DNA of 64,000 nt from Macrotrachela quadricornifera (taxonomy: Eukaryota > Rotifera > Eurotatoria > Philodinida > Philodinidae). Every line of letters starts with the position of its first letter. Within the stretch, counting starts at the first letter, position 1. Under the pieces are notes generated by a model, which ran no database searches, had not been told where the DNA came from, and worked only from the letters and a program-made list of their open reading frames with translations. Below, piece by piece: positions 1 to 10,184 of this stretch. The DNA lies in the NCBI GenBank assembly GCA_022393335.1, contig JAJEKB010022010.1, positions 1-64,000 of the forward strand. Direction: 5' to 3'. The position numbers and the translations under genes were made by a program.

Positions 1-3000
1 TGGAGATACTTGTGGATTTTCTGGGAGATATCCCATGGAAATACCCAGAGGTATTTTGTTTATTTCATGAACAATTATATTTTTGTTGATGTTACGTGCG
101 GTAGCTGAAACTGTGAGATGATCAGCATAAGTTCCATTTTGACTCATTTGTCCAATATACCAACCTATGTGTGGATCTATCGTTTGATCGATAAAAGGTG
201 TAATGTCATTCATATTTGATTTAAGATAATTTATTGCTTCTAATCGAATTTCTAAATGATCATCTTTGTGACCATATAGTTGATGCGAAATTGCCCGAAA
301 AAAACAGTTACCATCTCTCTAAAAAAAATCGTGTCATACTGAACCTTTTAGGGTTCTAGATCTGGGTACCATTTTAAAATCCTTTAAAGGTTCTAGCATA
401 AAAGGGTTTTAGCTCCAATCTTTTATTTGTTCTTCTAAAAATGGTTCTAGCCTGGCAAAAAAGTGCATTCAACCCGTTTAATCTAATACTTTTAGTTAAT
501 TCTATATAGGTGTAAGCAGTCGACATGATACCTCCATTTGTTTTCTTTCTATTATCAGTTAATAACCCAACCGTATTCGAGTCAAATTATCACCCTCATC
601 GCTAAATTACTAAATCTAAAATATTCACTATTAATGGGAATCTTATACGAAATTATTTAGTCCCAAAAGTTGTGTTTCATTGCTCTTAAAGGACTGAATA
701 GTTTCGTATAAGACACTCATCAACAGCTAATATTTTAAATTTAGTAATTTAGCGATGAAGGCGATAATTTGGCTCGCATATGGTTAGGCTATTAGCTGAT
801 AATAGAAAGAAAGCACATTGGGGTATCTTGTCGACTGCTCACACTCCATATCTAACCTATTACTTCTATATTTATACCCCTAAATCTATCCATAATCCCT
901 TACTTTTATACTTATTCTCCTAAATCTGTTCTTAACTCTTTACTTCTATACTAATCTCCCTAAATCTATCCTTAACTCCTTATTTCTACAACTATTCGCT
1001 TACTTCTATACTTATCCTCTTATTCTATACGTATTCCCATAAATCTATTTTTAATCACTTATTTCGAAACTTATTCTCCTAAATCTATCCTTAATCCTTT
1101 ACTTCTATACTTATCTCCCTAATCTGTTCTTGAATCCTTATTTCTATATCCATTCCCTTACTTCTATGCTTATCCTCCTAAATCTGTCATGAACCCCTTA
1201 TTTTTATACCTATCTCCCTAAATCTATTCTTAACTTCTTATCTCCGTGCCTATTCCCTTCTATACTTATTCCCACAAGTCTATTGTTAATCGCTTATTTC
1301 TATATTTATTTCCCTAACACTACTCTTAACCATTTCTATACTTATTCCCCTTAATCTGTTCTTAACTCCTTATTTTTACACCTATTCTCTTACGTCTATG
1401 CTTATCCCTTTAAATCTATCCTAAGCCTCTGATTTCTATACTGATCCCCCTAAATCTGTTCTTAACTCCTCATGTCTATAATTACTTCTCTCAATCTATC
1501 ATTAACACCTTATTTTTGTACTTAACCCCCTAAATCTATACTTAGCCCTTACTTCTATAAATAATCCTTAATTCTGCTTTCAAAATGCCATGCCTGTGCT
1601 TAAGTCCTTATTTATCTATTCAAACACTTATTTCTGTATCTAAACTTTTATATTTACAGGGTGGCCATAAAGTTATCGTGCAGCCTTTGATTACGAATAA
1701 CTTTGGATAGGAATCAGTTAAAAGTCTACACCTTTCACTATTGAAAAGAGGAGACAAAAGCGCATTAAATTATATATTACACAATTTTTTACCAAATTTT
1801 ATGAAACTTTTTTCTACCAAGATTTCGAACAAGTCAATGTATTGCGTGTAATCATCAAAGTGAATTTTACAAAATTCATTTAAGTTTCTGAATAAACTGT
1901 TTCTATTATTTTCTGAGTGACTAAAGCTAAAGATGCGGGCTATGAGTGGTTTTCTAGATCATTCATTAGTGATTCCAATGAATTTCTAAAAGTTAAATAT
2001 TCACTTTGGTGATTGCACATAGTACATGGATTTTCAAGTCCCTGAATGGAAAACTTATTAGAACAGTGTGTAATATACGATTTGATAGACCTTCTTCATT
2101 TCTTTTCAAAAGTGAAAATTGCAGATCTATATCCCGTTTCTATCGAAAGTTATGGACACTCAAAGACGGTTCGGTAACTTTTGGATTATACGGTATGCTT
2201 AACTCGTTAATCCTACCCTTAATGCCTTATATCTACGCATAAGCTTTTATGTCTATCTTTAGCAACTTAATCCTATATCTAACCTCTTATCTCTATAAAA
2301 ATACAAGTTTAGATATAGAAATAAAAGATTACGAATGGTATTAAAAGATTAAGAATAAAAAGAAGGGATGAAGGAAACAAATAAAGGGTTATATTTAGAA
2401 ACAGGTGGTTTAGAGCAGAATGACGGAACTAAGCATAGAGGTAATGGATTAAGGATGGACTTAATTGGTCCGATATAGGAAGAAGGGCTAAGCATATAAG
2501 GTTAACCCTTATTCATATATCTAATCATTTAATTCTATGTCTGACCTTCTTATTTCTTTTGCTTACCAACTTATTCTATATTTACCCTCGTACTCCTCTC
2601 TAAACGTCTTTTATATCTAATCCCTTATATCTAATATAACCTGCGTTGCTATATTTGATATATTGCATCTGTCAGTAACTCGTGATGTTTGGGACTGACA
2701 TCTTATTTATATACTTAGCTCGTTTTGTTATTTATCTAATTCGTCATTTCTATGTTAATCCTTATGTCTATATGAAATGCTATGAATCTCTATCTGTCAA
2801 CAATAAATTAAAGAGAGACACTGCGAATCTTTCTGCTGAGGAGTCTTGAGGAGTTTTCGTACGAAACCTATGAGATTAAGACAATTTTAGTGTGACTTTG
2901 TGCCATTGTGCCATAATCAAAGCGTATAGTAAAGCTCTCTGAGTTCTGCATACTTAGCGCAACATACAATTTAATTCGAAAATCAGTATTTGAAAAAGAT

Positions 3001-3819
3001 AAACATGGGTTTTGAAGAAATCAGGGGTCCAATAGCAACTTATATCAGATATTACGAATAAGTGTGCCAATCAAAAAGGTTCAAGTAACTTGCTCTAGAA
3101 CCATTTTTGTGGAGGAAGTTCTACATACGAAAAGTGTGGTGTGAGAGAGAACCATTCCAAATTTCTAGAACCATTTTTTATCTGTTATGGCTCTCTGCAA
3201 AAATGAATGGTGTGGGATGAAACCTTTTTAAATCTCTAGAACCTTTTTTTATCTATTATGGATCTTTAGGAAAATAAATGGTGTGGGACAAAACTCTTCT
3301 AAATCTCTAGAACTATTTGTTTATCTGTTATGGTTCTTTAGGAAAATAAATGATGCGGGGCAAAACTCTTCTAAATCTCCAGAACCATTTGTTTATCTGT
3401 TATGGTTCTTTAAGAAAAAAAATGGTGCGAGATAGAACTCTTTTGAATCTTTGGAATCATTTTGTACTTTTTCTGGTTTTTTAAGAAAAAAAATGGTGCA
3501 GGATAAAACTCTTCTGAATCTCTAGAACCATATTTCATATGTTATGGTTCTTAAAACTGTCTAAAACCTTTCGATGGTTTATTAATAAATGAACGAAACC
3601 TAAAATGGTTCATAATCTTGTCTAAAACCCTTAATAGTTCTGTATGGCACGCTTTTTTTTCAGAGAGATCTCCATATACATTAATTTTTTTAAAACCAAT
3701 ATCAGTAAGTTGTTGAGTTATAATAAATGAGACTTCTGCGGGTTGATTGCCTAGCTTAGGTCCACTATCAGATTCTTTAACTTCACTTGATGTCTTGGTC
3801 GATTTAGCTTCTTGTACAT
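1..3819 (-). CDS. OTU-domain cysteine protease gene, partial, split by a transposon
   Basis: This is a deubiquitinase-type gene whose C-terminal part lies beyond the left edge. An upstream exon (3819 to about 3669) encodes a polar segment ending GFKKINVYGD. Bases 313 down to 1 encode GNCFFRAISHQLYGH and later GTYADHLTVSATARNIN. This is the OTU core, with catalytic Asp and Cys in DGNC (Cys codon at 306-304). The two parts are separated by a TIR element at 315-3667, inserted exactly within the DGNC motif. Bases at 3679-3678 (minus strand GT) and 320-319 (minus strand AG) could act as donor and acceptor. Splicing there joins ...KKIN to RDGNCFF in frame (140 nt plus 318 nt). The gene is therefore either disrupted or rescued by splicing out the element. 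The catalytic His of the fold is outside the window. Family assignment is firm; expression state is unknown. Confidence 0.72.
510..845. repeat. Imperfect palindrome (about 140-bp arms) inside the TIR element
   Basis: The arm at 510-654 (from GTGTAAGCAGTCGACATG) pairs with the arm at 706-845 (reverse complement GTGTGAGCAGTCGACAAG). Both include a long matching run around TCGCTAAATTACTAAAT. The loop is about 50 bp. No coding potential is visible. Confidence 0.8.
850..1655. repeat. Degenerate tandem array of about 40-bp units
   Basis: There are roughly twenty diverged copies of a pyrimidine-rich unit built from TTACTTCTATACTTATTC, then CCTAAATCTATCCTTAAC. Similar units recur at about 2235-2300 and 2490-2640, and in opposite orientation at about 2300-2480. 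The hairpin at 1661-2195 therefore sits inside the array. Confidence 0.7.
1661..2195. repeat. Hairpin element inside the tandem array
   Basis: The left arm (about 1661-1900, starting after TACAGGGTGGCC) and the right arm (about 1960-2195) are imperfect reverse complements. For example, the ATCAAAGTGAATTTTAC segment near 1855 faces its complement near 2005. A TA precedes CAGGG at the left end, as in mariner-type MITEs. There is no coding content; the short ORF at 2006-2242 lies in one arm. Confidence 0.6.
3094..3560. repeat. Subterminal tandem repeat, about 72-bp unit, six to seven copies
   Basis: The unit begins TCTAGAACCATTT, continues through TTATCTGTTATGGTTCTTT, and ends near AACTCTTCTAAATC. 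Fragments of the same words (GGTTCTAG) occur at the left end of the same TIR element (350-460). They are therefore probably subterminal repeats of the transposon. Confidence 0.75.
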
Positions 3820-3888
3820 CTAAAGAAATGTATCAAAAGTGCATTGAAGGTCTGTAAACTATGAAAAATAGAAATTGTTATAAGCTAT

Positions 3889-4076
3889 ACAGAAATTTCT
3901 CTTCGTCAGATCTCAACCTTCTAATGAATGATTCTTCAATAATCGGAATTTCTTGTTTACATTCTTTGAACCTTTGATTAATACCATCTTATACTCTTGT
4001 TGAATAGAAGTTAAAATGGTGAAGAATTGTGATTCTACTTGTTCAAAGCGATAGAATTTTCGATTATTTGCTTTGA
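3889..4076 (-). pseudogene. Possible decayed exon upstream of the OTU gene
   Basis: On the minus strand a protein-like stretch runs from RKFYRFEQVESQFFT to IQQEYK. After a one-base shift near 3990 it continues as GINQRFKECKQEIPIIEES and ends at a TAA near 3890. It could be an upstream exon of the OTU gene or an unrelated relic. I could not join it in frame to the 3819 exon with GT/AG sites. Confidence 0.25.
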
Positions 4077-4765
4077 AAATAAATAATCATTAGTCAGTGG
4101 ATGGCCAAAAATGTAGATTTATCAGTAAGAAAATCTTTCGATCCATTCAAAAATTATAAGAAGTAATCCTCTGATATCTATCGAATAATGAGAGTGAGAT
4201 ATTTCAGTGGATTCTAGATTTGATAAAATATTCATAGTTCATTCACCCAGAGTGGGATTTAACATAATTAAAGAATTTCAGGTTAAAACAACCTGCAAAT
4301 CAACCTAGCATCCACTTCACAATTGATTACCAAATCTCATGTAATATCCTCAGTCCAAACTTTCAACAGATATAGCAGACTGCGAATATCTTTTCAAAAT
4401 CTTAAGTATGATATTTACCTATGAAAATAAGAAAAAAGATGCTACAAATCGAACTTACCTGAATTTTCAGATTGCGGATAATATATTTCTACGTACACGA
4501 AACACCAGTAAGCCATATTTGCACTATCTAAAACAGAACACAAATGAGTTAAGCATCACTCATCTCGTTAATTTTGTTAGTATAAAAGATCTATTTTCAG
4601 GATTTCAAATGAATAGAGGGACTATTTTAATGAAATTCTTTCAAAATATCCTTTCAATGTTGATTCTCGATCAAATAATCAAATTTCAACTCCACGAATC
4701 ATATCAAAGTTCAAAAGAAATCACAGGATACCACTCACTGAAGATCAAATCAAATAGAAATCTCA

Positions 4766-7700
4766 CCGAATTCTTCCAAAGGGTCTCCAAAAAAACTGAA
4801 ATCAATGCGATTCATCAATCCTATATTGAATACAAGTCTCGCGATTAAACGAATAATAGAGGATGTAATATCAATAAAACAATCTAAAATAGAAGGTACA
4901 ATTTGCGTATTTCTTCCATCTTGAATGCCTTACTAGCAACGAGAATAAAATACTGTAGGATATTTTTCAGACTGGGTCTTCATTGAGAATGATGAATCCG
5001 AATATCCTCAGCGCGTGGCCTTTCCGCCGTGTTAGTGTGCTGGGAATCTTTCAGATTTTGAATGATGATCAATCTACCAGTCCCTCGTGCAATAAGTGAT
5101 TGTAATGCATATGAAATTAATATAGGTAAGATGAATTTCAATAATGATTTAAATGCGTAATAATAACGCCAAATTAGACGAAATATATAAGCAACAAATA
5201 TTACTAAATAAAAAGTGTTTGCAAAACCTCCAATTGTATACCGAATAAGATAGCCTGGATATTGAATAGCTCTAGCATAAGCTTCTGTTGATGATATTCC
5301 TGTATCTTTTATGAATGCTTTTCGATTTTTTGTACGATTTTCTTTAATGTGTTTTCTAAAATTTTTCATGCCAATAAACAGTTGAATACCATAGATGAGT
5401 GTTGTAATAATAGCACTGATAAAAATTTCCGTGTGGAGTAAACTATCTTTAATCTCTAGAAAAGGAAAGAATAAAATAAATGAAAGCATTTCTATGTAAG
5501 TAAATCAATTGACCAATATTGAGCATTTGTTCAAGAGTATTTGTTAAAAATGATATTGGACTCATCATCCTTGTTGCATAGAGAAAGCTGAATGTGCATG
5601 CCAAATGAAATAAAACGATGAAATTCACTGCATATGTAGATATAATCATAGTACTATAGAAAAATTCGCTATTCGATCGATAAATTCGATCAAGACATTT
5701 TTGAAAATCAGATCGATTATCAGGTTGATTGACACTGGATGATTGTGTTTCCGGACACGATTTTTAAAGATATTCTCTTTCTATCAAATAAAAAAACAAA
5801 CTTCATCAGATCGAGTCGATTGAAAAAATGTCAATACTAACTATTCTCTCGATGTCCACATAATGAATTAAACACAAGACGCACGCCGAATTCGGCACCA
5901 ATGTATGAAAGTAAAGCGAAATGTGGTATATTTGCAATCAATCCATAGATGATAAGCCAAGTGCCAAGTTTCCAAAAATATGAAATTTCTTTAACTAGTT
6001 TCATTGACAAAAAACAATCTGAACTTACAATACGAAGTTGAACTTCATCCAGTATTGAAAAATCTTCAGAATGAGGCACAAAATCAAGGCAGATACTTTC
6101 CCGATAAATTGTGTACATAATTATGATAATCACGTAAATGAAAGCAAGAAATCTAACAACAACATTTTGTGAACGTAAAGAAAGAAATATTGGATAATAT
6201 CGAAATCTAAGTCAATAAATGATATATCTTTTAGAAAAATGTCTAAATCAAGAAAAGATTGCTTACCCCAATCAACAAAACGATAATTATTCATTTGAGA
6301 AGTATGAGAAGTACACCATCATTCGATGTTCCACTTATCGCAAGTAAAATTGCATCGAAAACTTTTACTATTTCAAAAGTAAGAATGCCAAAAATTGCAG
6401 CTGTCTCATATCTATGATTTAGATCACTTGGTGATAGAAATTCTAGAATAGATTAGGACATCATTTGTTTTAAAACTAATTTTACATATAGAGATAATCG
6501 AATACCAGGTGAAAATTTTTGGTCATTGGCCGGGACTGCATTACCCAGAGATACCCGATCTTCATCATCAAATGGCTGAACCGTGTCATTAGATGGCTGA
6601 GCCACGTCATTGGATGGTTGAGGTATGTCGACAGATAGCTGAATCGTTTCATTGGATGGTTCAGGTGTGTCGACAGATAGCTGAGCCGTGTCATCATATG
6701 ATGGAGCCATGTTGTCAGCTGTCTGAGGCATATCATCAGATGGATGAGCTATGTAATCAGATGCTTGAACCTTGTCATCAATGGACTTGCTGTCTAATAA
6801 AGGAGTGTTTTGGTAGGCTTCAAATTCCTTATCGGATGGTTCGATACGATCTGATTTCCTACGCTGGATAGTTGGAGAGGAATCGTGTTCATTCGATTGT
6901 AAAACCTTAGTATTGTATTTAGATGAAGGATGGCCTTCCTTGGATTTTAAATCACTTCTTGTCGGCAATAAATAGAATATGATAGTGAGAAAAATTGAAA
7001 AGATCAAGAGTATGAGATCATCCATTGGAATAAACGATTTGAGTTTATCCATGAAAATGAGATCGTCTATCGGAAAAAAAGATTTGCGTGCGCATTTTTG
7101 TAACATTGATACTGCCTTATCAATCGTTGCTGAAGAGTTTGATGGATCAGCATTACGAAATAAGAATGGATGAACTTGAAGAAAAGTCGGAATTACGAGC
7201 AGTAGAAAAAATAAGACTAAACCTAAGCCACCAACAAAAATTGGACGCTTGGAACTTTTCTTTTTAAGTTTCCTACAAAAAAAGAACGTATGCAATGAAA
7301 AAGACAAATAAAATAAGATTATCGAAACGATCAGGAAATAAAATAACGGTGAACGTTTTGTTCATTCGGTAAGTTTTCCATAACTCAATGCTGGTTCAGA
7401 ATTTTCTCTTATCTTACTGATTTGATTAATTCTCTAGTCTGTAGTGGTCTCAACTTGTTTTTTTCAACCGACTTTAATACCTTCCAGTGTTCTTGGTAAT
7501 GTTTTCTTGTTTTTTCTTGTTAGCTGATTTGGGTTTTTGTCGGTTGCAACGTCTAAACAAAGCAGGATAATCAGTACCATAAGAATCAGATGGAAATTTA
7601 CTGATTAATCGATTTAATTATAGGCTCTAGAATCTTATGAACTTTGCCCATTAATAACCATAAGCAAAGAAAAATAATAATAATCACCGCGGTTATCATT

Positions 7701-8299
7701 TGTATTATCCGATGTGTCACTACAAATTGATAAAAAGATTAGCTTGATGATATTAGAATCTAAAAATTCTTTTAACCTTTATCGCAAAAAACATCACCGA
7801 AGAAAAACGAACATGAACATTTGAAACCTTCAAGAGTATTAACACATTTACCATGTTTACCACACATGACATTACCAAAACAGAAGTCGAGAACTAGATT
7901 TCAGAAATAAATAAGGAAGATTCCCTGCTGTTTCATTATGTAACAGAGAGTTTACAAACCATATTGACATACATATTCGTAAGTTGAATTTAGATCAATA
8001 TCGGTTAATGAACAAATCAATTTATCCCACATTTTGTAAGTAGTGAAGGTAAAAATATGTAAATCATTATTAGATACAATCCATACAAACTGATCACAAA
8101 GATCACGAATATTATCGAACCGTTCAAATCCATCATTATCCTCATTGGATGAATCAATGTAATTGTTTGCATCACGATGATTCTTCTTATCTTCATTAGT
8201 GGAAACCGAGGCTTTTGTTGTTGGTTCGAACTTGAGTTGAGCTTGATACAATTTTTCTTCAATTATTTGCCATTCAGCCTGATCGTTTTTCGAGACCAT
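4766..8299 (-). pseudogene. STRA6-like multi-pass membrane receptor, probably a pseudogene
   Basis: Exons assigned: 8299-7960 (from MVSKND; extracellular, reaching the first Cys of an EGF-like module), 7893-7777 (rest of the EGF module), 7719-7481 (membrane segment, then FPSDSYGTDYPALFRRC), 7272-6267 (long Ser/Asp-rich loop with SNDVAQPSNDTVQP-type repeats, then membrane segments), 6206-5838 (FRYYPIFLSLRSQN), 5734-5514, 5455-about 4980 (QYPGYLIRYTIGGF) and about 4900-4766 (ILDCFIDITSSIIRLI). These blocks match the RBP-receptor/STRA6-like family as I know it. Lesions: a one-base shift near 7600; TAA at 6455-6453 and TGA at 6293-6291 in otherwise continuous homologous frame; an extra G at the 6267 donor that breaks the joined frame; and an unclear 3' end. 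STRA6 proteins take up retinoids through the plasma membrane. The family call is likely; pseudogene status is inferred. Confidence 0.6.
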
Positions 8300-8439
8300 A
8301 TTAATAAATGTTTTATCTACAACGATGCAAAATTGGAAAAAAACTCATGGGCAAGAGAATTTTATTTATACATCGAAGCAAATGTAAAATAATCTATTCT
8401 TACTTATGAATAATCGTGAATCAGTTTCGACCAGTAATG

Positions 8440-9300
8440 TTGTTAAATTTTTTGTGAAAAATACATAAGCAGCAGTCATTGGACAAGTACAACTACAGCC
8501 AGTACAAGTAAAAGTGAAAGTACTGAAAAAATGTACTTTGTACTTAACTGAAATACTTTTTACTTGAACATGTTTCAGTAAGTACTAGTACTGTATAGGA
8601 TTATACTCAAGTAATCAGTATTTAAGTACTTCGATGTACTTATAGCGATAATAAAGCGTAGATATACATTTAACACATTGATATTGATGTTAGGATGTAT
8701 AACATACCCACTTACGTCTACAGCTTAGCAACATCTTTACAAAAACATATATGAATAGCGATCATCACGATATTTTTATCTTTATTAGGGGTGTAACAGC
8801 TTAGCTCAGTCATGAATGTGAGAGTCTATTGACAACAGTCGCACTTAGGAGCTGATTTGTTCCACGAGCTGTCTAATCTATGAGCTGTTATGAACTAATT
8901 CCTAAAAACAGAACAAAATTGTTCTGTTACGTGAATGATGTCCCAGAAACTGAACACTTTGTACTTTTATACTTTGATGTACTTTTCTACTTCAAGTCTG
9001 CCATTTTCCTTTTGCCTAATATCGTAAAATATTGATTGATGTAACATAAATCACAAAGAATTCTGTTGACTTTCAATATCAAATCGTACACAAGCTAGTA
9101 ATATATAAAGATACATTAATATCTAATTCAAGTACATTTTGCACTTAAAATACTGGTACTTCAGTAAATCAGTACAAGTATCTGTACTTCAGTACAACCT
9201 TTTAGTTCAAGTAAATACTCTAATACTGATAGAGTGTACTCAAGTAATACTGAATACTCAGTAAAAGTACCAAAAATACTCAGTATCGTACTGAGCATAC
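8440..9300. repeat. AGTACTT-rich low-complexity repeat region
   Basis: Two blocks (about 8480-8645 and 9130-9295) are built from permutations of AAGTACTT, GTACTCAAGTAAT and CAGTACTTGTAC. They enclose about 480 bp of unrelated sequence. The blocks are partly inverted relative to each other, suggesting a diverged foldback element with self-complementary ends. No gene is visible. Confidence 0.5.
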
Positions 9301-9371
9301 AATCACTGATACGAAGACACTTTTCATTCAAAGAATATACAAAACATATGAGTATTCATTATTTGTTCTAG

Positions 9372-10184
9372 ACACAACATCGATTTTTCAATCCACAACT
9401 AGCCGTGCTATATCATTCAGTGAGTACAAGGCTATTTCAAATAAAGCAATTACAAAAGTATGGTCGTGAATTTGGTTGCTATTGCTTAAATCTATTATTT
9501 CATACGAACATGAAGAATTTTTATTTTGTATTCATTTGAAATAGACAACAGTTTTAAGAGAAAGAGGACTGAAACAAAATTTTGACAACCTATGAGAACA
9601 ATTTTATCTTCAAAATCATTTTAACTTTTCATTTTACTACTGTAACAAGTTTTTAATGTCGACACATGGAAAACTAGTGCTGCTTAAATAGAAGAATCTG
9701 TGAAAAAAAATATTGAATTCGAATTATTTCTACAGGTTTTTAGCATTTAACCAAGTATTTTTCAACATTTTAGATATTGAGTAAATAGAAAAAATAAAGG
9801 TATTAAAACGGAGTAAATATATATGAAAAAGAAAATCATTGAATACTCTTGCCTAAGGAAAACTAGTCGGTCGTTTGATATTGAAAATGTTACATAGTAT
9901 ATCTTTGTCTATTTTCTCTGATATAATAAATAGTTTTCGATAAAGAATGTCTTTCACTTTTTTTTTAATCAGTGAATACAACAGAAGTTCTGTTGATTTC
10001 AATATCAAGTTCTGCTAGAGCAATAGTCACGACGGTAACAACAGCTTCAATTAGCTCAACGAATTCATCATCAACAGTGTCTTCAAATATGATACAAGCA
10101 GAATATTCATTTGCACCTCACAAGTTTTATCTAAAATTATTTTTGTTGTTATTTTGTGGCATCATCATTCATATGAACAATTAA
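9372..10184 (+). CDS. 3' end of a Ser/Thr-rich surface or GPI-anchored protein, partial
   Basis: Two candidate exons follow good acceptors. 9372-9419 follows TTGTTCTAG and ends at donor GTGAGT; 9973-10184 follows TTTTTTAATCAG. They join in frame to give SIFQSTTSRAISF followed by NTTEVLLIS, SSARAIVTTVTTASISSTNS and a hydrophobic end, FYLKLFLLLFCGIIIH. A mucin-like stalk plus a C-terminal hydrophobic tail suggests a GPI-anchored or single-pass surface protein. Upstream exons were not found; the AGTACTT repeat lies immediately 5'. The function is unknown, and this could be a gene truncated by that repeat. Confidence 0.35.

Larger units (their letters stand above)
315..3667. mobile_element. TIR DNA element inserted in the OTU gene
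   Basis: The ends are near-perfect inverted repeats of about 30 bp: CTCTCT, an A-run, CGTGTCATACTGAAC on the left, and the reverse complement CTCTCTG, an A-run, GCGTGCCATACAGAAC on the right. The uninterrupted OTU coding sequence can be read across the site, which gives a duplicated AT (or up to ATCTC, because the ends are ambiguous). The interior has no transposase ORF that I recognise. It consists of hairpins and tandem repeats listed separately, so this is a non-autonomous element. The superfamily is not assigned. Confidence 0.75.

Noticed and set aside
3094..3560. Regular 72-bp repeats considered as a CRISPR-like array
   Set aside because: Copies are contiguous and degenerate with no unique spacers, and lie inside a eukaryotic TIR element.
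4408..4848. 146-codon plus-strand ORF
   Set aside because: It is antisense to the 3' STRA6-like exon (ILDCFIDITSSIIRLI on the minus strand) and has no domain character of its own.
6482..6871. Overlapping ORFs on both strands with repeated HMM/MTRL words
   Set aside because: They are alternative-frame readings of the coding minisatellite in the STRA6-like loop.
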